A stretch of 64,000 bases of DNA, taken from positions 6,067,131 through 6,131,130 of the forward strand of contig CM055275.1 of assembly GCA_029237695.1 (NCBI GenBank), written 5' to 3'. The notes beneath the pieces were generated by a model that saw only the letters and a list, made by a program, of their open reading frames with translations, was not told the origin of the DNA and made no database searches. This document shows positions 56,579 through 64,000 of the stretch, in pieces. The DNA comes from Conchocele bisecta. Its lineage: Eukaryota; Mollusca; Bivalvia; Lucinida; Thyasiridae. Position 1 is the stretch's first letter; each line of letters opens with the position of its first letter. The position numbers and the translations under genes were made by a program.

Positions 56579-56854
56579 ATGAAAAATAATAAGGAAAAAT
56601 GCAGAAAATAATCTGAATTTTATGAAAGTTGACGATCATATGCCAATCACATTAAAGGTACACGCCCACTCAGTAGGCACAAAGTATTCTTTATAGGAAT
56701 GAATAAGTGTATAATTGTGTCACTATTCCACCAGTTCTAACAAGTACGAGTGCACGATATACAGATGTAATCATTTAGTATTATTTATTTTACTGTTAGT
56801 GACTCGCGGTGGTATCAGGCTATTTTCATATACAAATGAGGCATGTTAGTTTGT

Positions 56855-57113
56855 AAGCCTCGCCCATCCCGTTTCCTAAGCTTTGCCAGATATTTTCCCA
56901 TTCCCCGCACCAACGTACTATTCTCTATCTTCTCCACCATTTTGAGTGACAATGATGCTACATTTCATTGGTTGAGTATGTCGTGATATCATATCAGGCT
57001 AGGCTCGGAAACGGTAGGAATTCCTCGGCAAGCCTCGGAATTCCTACGCGTTTCCTAGCCTTGCCTGATAAACTTGATATCAAAAGACACTAGCCTGGTA
57101 TTCTCTATGTTGT
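56855..57113. repeat. Arm of the compound hairpin plus GGAATTCCTACGCGTTTCC fragment
   Basis: 56855-56928 is a single right arm of the compound hairpin. 56992-57113 carries the CGGAAACGGTAGGAATTCCT hairpin and TTGATATCAAAAGACACTAG, shared with 17755-17946 and 39167-39262. Confidence 0.6.
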
Positions 57114-57569
57114 AGACAGGTGGCCGTTCTAGTGAGGTTCGACTGTATGTCATAGGGAGCTACACTGGTCACAAATCCCATAAGCTCCATTTTTTCAATC
57201 ACCAAGCAATATTACTGGGGTCCCAGAAATAAGATCTCTAGCCAACATTAAAAGTAGACCCTAGGGGGCTATATGAAGTCTCATTTGCGCTATTTATATC
57301 CCCTCTATTTGCACGAAAATAAGTTAAATATTTGTGTTATAACAGGGAATAAACCTAATTTAGCTTATTGCTTTTACTTATTGATATGTGTAGGTGTATT
57401 TACCTCAACATGTGGAGCAAAATGTGAGGATAATTGATAGCATGTGCCAGTCACAACGTCTCTGGACTTATCTTTATTATTTCATTTCCGTATTTTGTCA
57501 CCGATATTTACTTTGAAGAAAACTGGTAAAGACAATTAGAACACATCTCCAGTATGCGGCATCTGCTGA
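57114..57569. other. Gene-free stretch
   Basis: No gene. Only isolated phrases of known repeats are visible (GAGGTTCGACTGTA at about 57137). The interior is unassigned AT-rich sequence. Confidence 0.35.
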
Positions 57570-57642
57570 AACAGTGGAACCTCTCTAAACCGGACACCCT
57601 GGGAGGTCCCCAGGGTGTCCGGTTTAGAGAGATTCCACTGTA
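57570..57642. mobile_element. Tc1/mariner-like MITE, CCGGTTTAGAGAG hairpin
   Basis: CAGTGGAACCTCTCTAAACC with its reverse complement, loop CTGGGAGGTCCCCAG, the cleanest copy in the window. A single end is repeated at 57755-57786. Confidence 0.85.
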
Positions 57643-58778
57643 AGTAAGCACTACATGGGCAATGTTTGACATTTTTATTAATCATGAACATACACTACAG
57701 TGAAATAAATTACGTTCAATTTGAAACCTGTTTAAATTAATCAAAATGGGGTCCCAATGGTGTCCGGCTTAGAGAGGTTCAGCTTTAATATTCTCGAAAT
57801 TAGTGTCTGCTAAAAGAATTACCAACAAATACGACAATTAAAATTGCCATAGGAACATTGTATTTTTTTCACAATAAAATCAATATTTGATGGAATTTCA
57901 TCCCATAACAAAAAATGGGGAGGGTGAAATGTTTGTCAAAGTACTTACAGTTAAATATTGTTCATATTCAAACATTCAACCAATTAGTTAGTTATTTAAC
58001 ATACGAATTGATGCAAATATGAAATTACTAAAGAACATGTTGTGGCTACTGAGTGGGCATGTACCTTTAAAGTGTAAGTGACTTTTTTTATTATTGATGA
58101 AAAAGTATTTACATTTTAATATATTTTAGATTTAAAGTGTCTAATAACCAAAAGTTCGTCGGCAGCAACTCGAGGCACAGACAGTAGACTGGTAGTCTCT
58201 ATACCCGTGGAGCCCGTGGAGATCTGACGACTACACTAAGTATGGTGGACAATATGCGTCCAGCACGCTTGGTAGTTCAACCCACATCATACATGTACAT
58301 GTGTAGCAAAGAGTCCCACACGAAACGAACGAAAACAAATGTAAATAAATGGTCATCGTTTATTGTATTTTTTGGTACTGGCAAATGAAGCTTTCGTTTA
58401 AAACCCGGCTTTCAACTATTCGTTTCTCTCAATGCATCGATTTGACATCGTTGTCGTTATTATTAATTATAAGACGATGTGTTCGTTTGTTAAACGTGAC
58501 ACGTTTAGACCAACGAAAACACAGTTGTGTAATTACAACAACCAAACTGATGTGAAAATGACGTGCACACGATACTAGGCAAATGTATAATGTTCAACTT
58601 CGTTCCGGGTTGTGAACCTACGCTATGCTTCGTTGATTTATTGATTTACAGAATATGGATAATAATAAAACCACGTGATGGCCAATTCCAAGATGGTATT
58701 TTCATAATAAGCGAAGCTAAAAAAAGCCTAGAAATACATGTTGGATCACATTACACATAAACTAATGCGACCGTACTT

Positions 58779-59366
58779 CTTAAAGGTACACCTTTTTGTA
58801 CGTGCAAATATTTGATTATTTCCTTATTTCTCAACCAAAGTGTATGTTGTTACCACTCAGTTGAACCGTCTCGCCGAGACGGTTCGACTGAGTGGTGACA
58901 AATTATACTTTGATGAGAAATAAAGAAAATGCAGAAAATCATCTAAATGTTATGAAAGTTGACGATCATATAATAATTTAGTAATATATAGTTTACTGAT
59001 AGTGACTCGCGGTGGTATCAAGCTATTTTCATATGCAAAGGAGGCATGATATTGTTTAATTATTTATACTAATTGAATGCGTCACCTGAACAGAAAAGTA
59101 TTTGCGACAAATTATAAAGTATGATCATTGCACATCAAAAAATAAATACAGATAATAAATAGTAATGTCCGTTAGCATTTTAAGGAAACACGGTTATCAC
59201 CCCTGATATCGGTGAGGACATTTACGTCTGATATAACATGCATAATAATGCCAATCAATATTTGGGGTAATTGTGAACGAATGTTTAATTTGTCAGAACA
59301 TGTTCCAGATGATGTCTGTGATGTAAAGAACAGTTTGTGCCTACTGAGTGGGCATGCACCTTTAAA
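58779..59366. mobile_element. TTAAAGGTACATG MITE containing a nested hairpin MITE
   Basis: CTTAAAGGTACACC at the left, GTGGGCATGCACCTTTAA at the right. The CCGTCTCGCCGAGACGG hairpin (58837-58912, with its TTTCTCAACC and GATGAGAAATAAAG flanks) sits just inside the left end. The rest matches 8072-8532. Confidence 0.75.
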
Positions 59367-59892
59367 GTAGCACTTTGACGATAATACATTATTATCATGC
59401 AATAGACGTATACGATACATATATAAAGCATACCATAGCATAGAAAAGAGAGGGATTCCCAAGAAATATGAAAGTTGTACATGTATACAGATTTATCTAA
59501 AGCTAAAACACAGACATTTGGCGCGAAAATGTGACATCACAATTCACGTGACCTAATCGGCGCCTGTTCAAACCTTAGCATAGAACTAATAGTTTATTTG
59601 ATATACATGATCATGTAATTTGTCAATTTCTATGCCATCGTAAGGCTTACATTCTGAAGCAGTTCCTTTAACGATTATAACCTGATGGTTTGCTTCTGTA
59701 AATTTACGAGGAACACCTACAAAACTGGCGTCCAAAATGTGTTCTCACTTCTATGTTGGCTGTTATCTCAACAACATGTAGCCTATTTGGATGGATTGGA
59801 CGGACCGACGGATTCATATCCGATATTTCTGCAAGATATAGGCAGAAGCAGACCCGTGTTTTACTTATATTGTAATAGCTTGCTCTCTTTGG

Positions 59893-60125
59893 TACGGAAG
59901 CCCATTAGGGCCACTTCACTTTTTTTTTCTTTTCTTGAATTTTCAAGTTCTTTTCTTGAATTTTCAAGATCTTTTCTTGAATTTTCAAGAAAAGATCTTG
60001 AAAAATTCAAGAAAAGATCTCGAAAATTCAAGAAAGTATCTTGAAAATGCAAAAAAAAAAAAAAAAAGATCTCGAAAACTCTAGAAAAGATAAAAAAAGT
60101 GAAGTGGCCCTAATGGGCTTCCGTA
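59893..60125. mobile_element. Inverted-repeat-capped element with TTTTCTTGAATTTTCAAG array
   Basis: Caps TACGGAAGCCCATTAGGGCC and its reverse complement (22 or more matching positions, including CACTTCACTTTTTT). Inside are TTTTCTTGAATTTTCAAGAT units that reverse polarity at about 59990 (AAAAGATCTTGAAAA), giving an overall hairpin with an A-rich patch at 60050-60067. Confidence 0.85.
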
Positions 60126-60378
60126 CTTTGGAGCTATCGAGTACATATATTTACATATATTGTGATCTCCCTGTAAACTAGTTATATCCAGTTTGTACTG
60201 GTTTAACACAACGATGTTATATAGCCGACTGTTTGATATGGCTACAAAGTGCTCGCTGCGCTATATATGGTCTGACCCATGCTGGGCCGCCTTGTGGGCG
60301 CCGGCTAATAGTCTGGACACTGATGTGGGCTGGTTTCGAACAAATGCACTCTACTATCTAGTCTAGTGCGTGCTCATA
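60126..60378. other. Gene-free stretch
   Basis: No gene or repeat of the window recognised. Locally GC-richer around 60280 (TGGGCCGCCTTGTGGGCGCC). Confidence 0.3.
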
Positions 60379-60546
60379 AATAGAGAATAGTAGGTTAGTG
60401 CCGTGAATGGGAAAACATATCTGGCAAGGCTCAGGAAACGGGATGGGCGAGGTTCTGCCGAGCACATCCCGTTTCCGTGCCGCGCCAGATATGTTTTCCC
60501 ATTCACGGCACAAACCTACAATTCTATTTATCCCGTGAACACCTAC
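60379..60546. mobile_element. Compound hairpin MITE interrupted by the Polinton
   Basis: The GTTAGTGCCGTGAATGGG hairpin is complete and the following TTTATCCCGTGAACACCTAC is cut exactly where other copies continue with AAATAGCTTT. The missing right part presumably lies beyond the far end of the inserted element. Confidence 0.8.
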
Positions 60547-60614
60547 AGTAGTATATAGGGAGTCAAAATGATACCACCTAACGGTGGTATCATTTCTCCA
60601 CCCTCTATACTACT
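60547..60614. repeat. Terminal hairpin of the Polinton-like element
   Basis: The arm AGTAGTATATAGGGAGTCAA then AATGATACCACC (60547-60578) is followed by a few nt and GGTGGTATCATTTCTCCACC then CTCTATACTACT. The first 68 nt of the element can therefore fold on itself with a few mismatches. Confidence 0.75.
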
Positions 60615-60701
60615 CCACCGCCCCCCAAAAAACACCGTTTCGTCCAATAGCACAAACTGGTCACCAACACAAAAAACGTGACAATTGGTGTCATGAATAC
60701 A

Positions 60702-60744
60702 TCATGTTTTTTCCAATTGAACAATTAAATCTCATAGGTTATAA
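60702..60744 (+). promoter_or_regulatory. Candidate promoter motif, copy 1
   Basis: ATGTTTTTTCCAATTGAACA then ATTAAATCTCATAGGTTATA. CCAATT lies 50 nt before the ATG at 60763. The same block with minor changes stands before the next two ORFs (61461-61500 on + and 61424-61448 on -). Confidence 0.5.
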
Positions 60745-60762
60745 CAAAAATACTATAACAAA

Positions 60763-61077
60763 ATGGATAATATAATACGCAAACATATGGAATCTTATAA
60801 CGCTGTTAAAGAATATTACGGTGTTTCTACAACATTAAAACACTTTAAAATGAGAATAATATGCAATATAGAATACATTAAATATCAACGTAATTTATTA
60901 CGCTCCGATAAAAACGTTGCATTTACAATATTATACCGGCAGTTGTGTCGCTGGTACAAGGATCAAATTCGCGAAATGATGCGATTAAATATGATCGGAG
61001 AAACACTACCGAAAAATGATATTATTATAAAACAGTTTAAAATCAACGATTCGTTTACGGTTCGATATTGCTTTTAA
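60763..61077 (+). CDS. Small ORF of the Polinton-like element, unknown function
   Basis: A 104-residue frame, ATG at 60763, TAA at 61075. It is rich in Lys, Arg, Ile and Tyr (for example IIRKHMESYNAVKEYYG and LYRQLCRWYKDQIREMM), mostly predicted helical, with no signal peptide or transmembrane segment. It follows a copy of the shared upstream motif by about 50 nt, which supports it as a real gene. I do not recognise the family. A basic DNA-binding or small structural role would be a guess. It is intact, unlike the polymerase. Confidence 0.5.
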   Translation: MDNIIRKHMESYNAVKEYYGVSTTLKHFKMRIICNIEYIKYQRNLLRSDKNVAFTILYRQLCRWYKDQIREMMRLNMIGETLPKNDIIIKQFKINDSFTVRYCF

Positions 61078-61182
61078 CGAAGAAATTATTAGAAGAAATC
61101 ATTAATGCAATTTCAATGCGTCCGCGTGCGATAGTTTATTTTCCAACACGGCATTTTCATCCTCCACTATAGCTAATTTATT

Positions 61183-61410
61183 TCACAGATCAGCAACTAA
61201 TTCTACCAGCTCCAGTCTACCACTTTCCCCCATAGCCACAGGGCAGCGTAGTTGCTTATGTCTACAAAGAGTTTGGGCACTAACGAACTTACAGGGGCAT
61301 CTGGGGCATTGAAATTGTGGGGCGACACAAGGAAACTTTCTACGTCTCGATATATGTCTTCGTAGATAGTCTTTACAAGCAAAAGTCTTACAACAAATAG
61401 CACACTCCAT
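61183..61410 (-). CDS. Small C2HC zinc-finger protein of the Polinton-like element
   Basis: 75 residues from ATG at 61410. An upstream in-frame ATG at 61473 would add 21 residues encoded by the motif region and is less likely. The first finger is C-x2-C-x12-H-x8-C (ECAICCKTF .. LRRH), the second C-x2-C-x12-H-x4-C (FQCPRCPCKFVS .. CRHKQLRC), separated by a basic stretch SRRRKFPC. The second finger resembles the finger inside the adjacent polymerase (62655-62717), so the two may share origin or target. It is divergent from the 61512 gene and shares with it a palindromic upstream region. Likely a DNA-binding regulator; that is inference. Confidence 0.6.
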   Translation of the reverse strand: MECAICCKTFACKDYLRRHISRRRKFPCVAPQFQCPRCPCKFVSAQTLCRHKQLRCPVAMGESGRLELVELVADL

Positions 61411-61423
61411 TTTTCGTATGTTT

Positions 61424-61500
61424 ATGTTTAATTGGACATGAAAAAACATCATGTGTGAATTTTTCATGTCCAATTGAACAGATAAATCTCATAGGTTATA
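61424..61500. promoter_or_regulatory. Bidirectional promoter candidate with inverted motif copies
   Basis: AATTGGACATGAAAAAA (61431-61447) and TTTTTCATGTCCAATT (61460-61475) are reverse complements. One points to the - strand zinc-finger ORF, the other to the + strand ORF at 61512. The + copy continues GAACAGATAAATCTCATAGG like the copy at 60713-60737. Confidence 0.55.
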
Positions 61501-61511
61501 TTACAGAAAAT

Positions 61512-62075
61512 ATGATAACGCCAGAAATCGAAAGTTTGAGAAGAGAAGCCGAATCTCTAGGGATTACTTATAGTAAACGGTTGAGAGTTAGGGGGTTGAC
61601 AAATCTTATAAACTCCACAAAGAATGAGGCGTTTATGAAGCGGTTTACCCGCGCCCACAAACGAGGAGTCTTTAAAGACCTGTCACTAGCGGAGGAAGTT
61701 GGTAACAGAATTCAAAAAGAAAGTATTGCGGGGCTAAGGGCCAGTGTAATCAAACCTTCAAGCACATCCCAAATTAGACGCACAGATAATAAGAAAAAAT
61801 CTATCGTTCGCGCGATATTGGAAAAAGGTGAAGAAATATTGGGGGCTCATGATGAAACGTTGGAAAAGGTAGAAAAGGGAAGACGGGTAGTTATATTATC
61901 CTTTCGTAAAAACATTGACATCAACGAGTCTGAACGCATGTCCGATAAAATCGCTCCGTATCTAACAACAAATTTTTATTTGAGATATTCATATTCTTAC
62001 AAGCTAGAACATATGGAGGAAACTAAAAATGGAAAACCTAAAACTATAATATTTCACAAAAAATCTCGGTGGTAG
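61512..62075 (+). CDS. N-terminal segment or ORF preceding the polymerase
   Basis: ATG at 61512, 42 nt after the CCAATT motif; TAG at 62073. 187 residues, basic and helical at first (ESLRREAESLGITYSKR), then KKSIVRAILEKGEEIL and GRRVVILSFRKNID. In related polymerases a comparable N-terminal region is fused to the polymerase. Here the frame passes by a one-nucleotide shift near 62060 into a second frame (to about 62283, with a TAA at 62116-62118) and back to the polymerase frame. It is therefore either a separate small protein or, more likely, the broken N-terminus of the polymerase. Function unknown by sequence alone. Confidence 0.5.
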   Translation: MITPEIESLRREAESLGITYSKRLRVRGLTNLINSTKNEAFMKRFTRAHKRGVFKDLSLAEEVGNRIQKESIAGLRASVIKPSSTSQIRRTDNKKKSIVRAILEKGEEILGAHDETLEKVEKGRRVVILSFRKNIDINESERMSDKIAPYLTTNFYLRYSYSYKLEHMEETKNGKPKTIIFHKKSRW

Positions 62076-62225
62076 CGAACCACTATCATCAATGAAAACC
62101 GTTAAAAAATGGTTGTAAGATAAGGAGCAAACACGAATAATGTCCGATAAAATAGACAGACCAAATACAAAGTGGAAGTTTGTAAGATGGGTAGAGGTTT
62201 TTATAAAGTTAATACAGGGTAGTAG

Positions 62226-64000
62226 GGTAATAGATTTGGGACTACAATCCAAAGAAGCAGCGGAGGAGAACTTCCAGAATGGTTGAGGAATAGAAAAGGT
62301 ATGTATTCTTTAGATAAGTATAATGACGACCTTTGTCTGTTCAGGAGGTGTTTAGCTATGCACCTTGATAAAAAGATCAGACCTGACAGATGTACGGAAA
62401 AAGCGAAAGAACTTAGTAAGCAATATTTCGGTAGTAATGTGGTTTCACCAATTCCTTTTTCCGATCTGAAAAAGGTTGAAGAGTTTTTTAAAATTGGTAT
62501 AGAAGTATATCAACCCACCGAATGTAATGTATGGTGGTTGAAAAAGGTACCAGCGCACTATGATGCAATAGGTAATAAACCAATGACAATAGGACTGTTT
62601 AATAATGACGCATTTCTGATAAAAAACCTTAAAAACCTATCTAAAATTTACGCCTGCGATAATTGCAAACAGAAATTCACGAAAGCGAGTAACATGAAGA
62701 GACACGGACCAATATGTATGAGAGGTGAGACAAAAGTAATATGTGATGGTAATTATTTAGAGCGCCCGCGTTCGTCGTTCGAGAAAGCGTTCTACCCAAA
62801 AGGTTCTAACAGTTATGGTGCGATCGATTGGATGTACTCTGTGGAAAAGCGGGAGGGAATTCACATTCACCACGGTGAAAGATGGATTTTAGGAGCTCCG
62901 GTAGATGGATACTGTCCAGAAACCAATACCGTATATCAATATCACGGCTGTTACTGGCACGGGTGCGAGATTCATGCAAAGCATAAAAAAGAAGAACGCG
63001 CATCCACAATGAGAAGAGATAAAGTTATTAGAAAAAGCAAAGAATTCAACCTAGTAGTTATGTGGGAATGCGAATTTCGAAGAACGGGTAAAGATATAAA
63101 GATCGGTTGCGACACTACTCTTTATCCATATCAGATAGTATACGATTTTGAGGCGTATCTCCAGCCAGAAGTTGAAACTACCGGTAATAGTTTAGAGTAC
63201 GAAGCTGAGCACGTTCCGGTAAGCGTTAGCATAGGAGATAATTTCTCAGGAACGGTAACTCATATTTGTGATAAAGATCCCGCAAAACTTATAGAAAAAT
63301 TCGCAGAAGATTTGAAAGTCAGGGGAAAAGCTATAAGAGAAGAAGTATGGTCAAGATACGAATTTAATACTGAATATTTACGCGAAAAACAAATCGCCCA
63401 GATCGAACAGTGGATAGATCAAGTACCGGTTATAGGTTTTAACAGCAGTAAGTACGATATAAACTTAATAAAGAAATATTTAGTAGGTGAACTGTCATCA
63501 ACAACGAAGAAAGTAATGGTTGGAAAAAGGGCGAGCGCAACAATATTTCTATTTACTCCGGAGTTTAGATTTCTTGATGTAATACTTTACCTTTGACCCG
63601 GTGTAAGTTATGATAGTTGGATAAAAGCATAAGACTGCAAAGGACAGAAATCTTTCTTTCCTTACGAGTGGTTAGATTCTACAGACAAGCTAGATTACCC
63701 GGGACTACCGGATATAGAGAATTGGTATTCCAAACTATCTGGGAAAATGTTACTAGACGAAACGGAATTAAGTAAATGTCGTAGAATTTTCGAAGAAAAT
63801 AATATGAAAACTTTCAGAGATTGGTTGAAATATTATAACGATTTAGATGTAGCACCGTTCCTAGAAGCTGTGGGAAAAAATGTGTGAATTTTATAAACAC
63901 AGGGTGTAGATATTTTCAAAGACGCGGTAACACTACCGGGTGTGTGGCTATACAATATTTATTGAGAGGAACCATTAAAGGTCAAAAATCTTCAAAGACG
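62226..64000 (+). pseudogene. Polinton-type DNA polymerase B, interrupted and cut by window end
   Basis: Frame open from 62226 to a TGA at 63594-63596, with a second in-frame TAA at 63630-63632 and a frameshift near 63875-63880, after which the other frame continues. Order of parts: LPEWLRNRKG (start of a conserved segment), a Cys-containing region with KIRPDRCTEKAKEL, and a C2HC finger at 62655-62717. An endonuclease-like segment follows (GIHIHHGERW, VDGYCPETNTVYQYHG, WHG, at about 62850-62965). Then the 3'-5' exonuclease motifs: YDFEAY (Exo I, 63141), GFNSSKYDINLI (Exo II, Asp at 63456) and YYNDLD (Exo III, about 63829). The polymerase palm motifs lie beyond the window. Family B polymerases of this protein-primed type replicate Polintons and adintovirus-like elements. 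This copy cannot make a full product. The broken gene is described only, not reconstructed. Confidence 0.85.

Larger units (their letters stand above)
60547..64000 (+). mobile_element. Polinton/Maverick-like element, one end and first genes
   Basis: The element begins AGTAGTATATAGGGAG and runs off the window. Polintons are large self-synthesising DNA transposons related to adintovirus-type viruses. The assignment rests on the polymerase B gene (62226 onward) with an N-terminal zinc finger and endonuclease-like segment. The terminal inverted repeat cannot be verified, because only one end is visible, nor can integrase, ATPase, protease or capsid genes. Four ORF regions are seen: 60763-61077 (+), 61183-61410 (-), 61512-62075 (+) and the polymerase. 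The polymerase is clearly broken, so this copy is probably a dead endogenous insertion. Confidence 0.8.

Noticed and set aside
60584..60775. 63-codon frame over the Polinton end sharing PIEQ-NLIGY with the 61455 frame
   Set aside because: It overlaps the terminal hairpin, and the shared peptide comes from the repeated non-coding motif read in the same frame.
61455..61511. Extension of the 61512 ORF to a GTG at 61455
   Set aside because: GTG starts are not expected in this setting and the extension is the upstream motif.
62119..62286. Separate small gene between the 61512 ORF and the polymerase
   Set aside because: It is better explained as part of the interrupted polymerase N-terminal region in a shifted frame.

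Overview
The window looks like AT-rich nuclear DNA from a marine invertebrate, most likely a mollusc. Spliced secreted-protein genes with long introns, a lustrin-like cysteine module next to a WAP domain, a cathepsin L exon, a Polinton/Maverick edge and a very heavy load of palindromic MITE-like elements all fit that reading. The taxon is an inference. Most of the 64 kb is repeats, many inserted into one another, and few open frames are genes.

Layout. 1-2440: repeats, then the last coding exon of a cathepsin L-like protease (2341-2440, + strand). It is preceded by five extra tandem copies of its own intron-exon boundary. 2.5-15.3 kb: a repeat field of large hairpin elements. 15742-24012: a four-exon + strand gene that I assembled from splice signals and intron phase. 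It has a signal peptide exon, a long Ser/Thr/Asn-rich exon ending in an antistasin-like domain, a lustrin-like cysteine exon and a WAP exon. All three introns are phase 1 and the joined frame is open for 573 codons. 24-43 kb: MITEs, tandem arrays, satellite-like elements bounded by inverted repeats, and a tRNA-like remnant at 27230. 43.3-47 kb: a decayed Mutator-like transposase gene on the - strand between two direct copies of a roughly 450-bp repeat. 47-60.5 kb: more nested MITEs, a 1.9-kb CACTGTAAA-ended element with a zinc-finger-like remnant, and a 510-bp run of N that starts inside a hairpin repeat. 60547-64000: one end of a Polinton/Maverick-like element inserted into a MITE. It has a hairpin terminus, small ORFs, a C2HC zinc-finger ORF and a protein-primed-type DNA polymerase B gene that is interrupted in several places and runs off the window.

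The host genes here encode secreted products: a cysteine protease and a protein with putative protease-inhibitor and matrix modules. No functional link between them can be shown. Several repeat families occur as composites that recur at separate loci, so they appear to have spread as assembled units. One structural class stands out: short inverted-repeat caps starting TACNG, most with a GGGGACAT box, enclosing unrelated satellite arrays.
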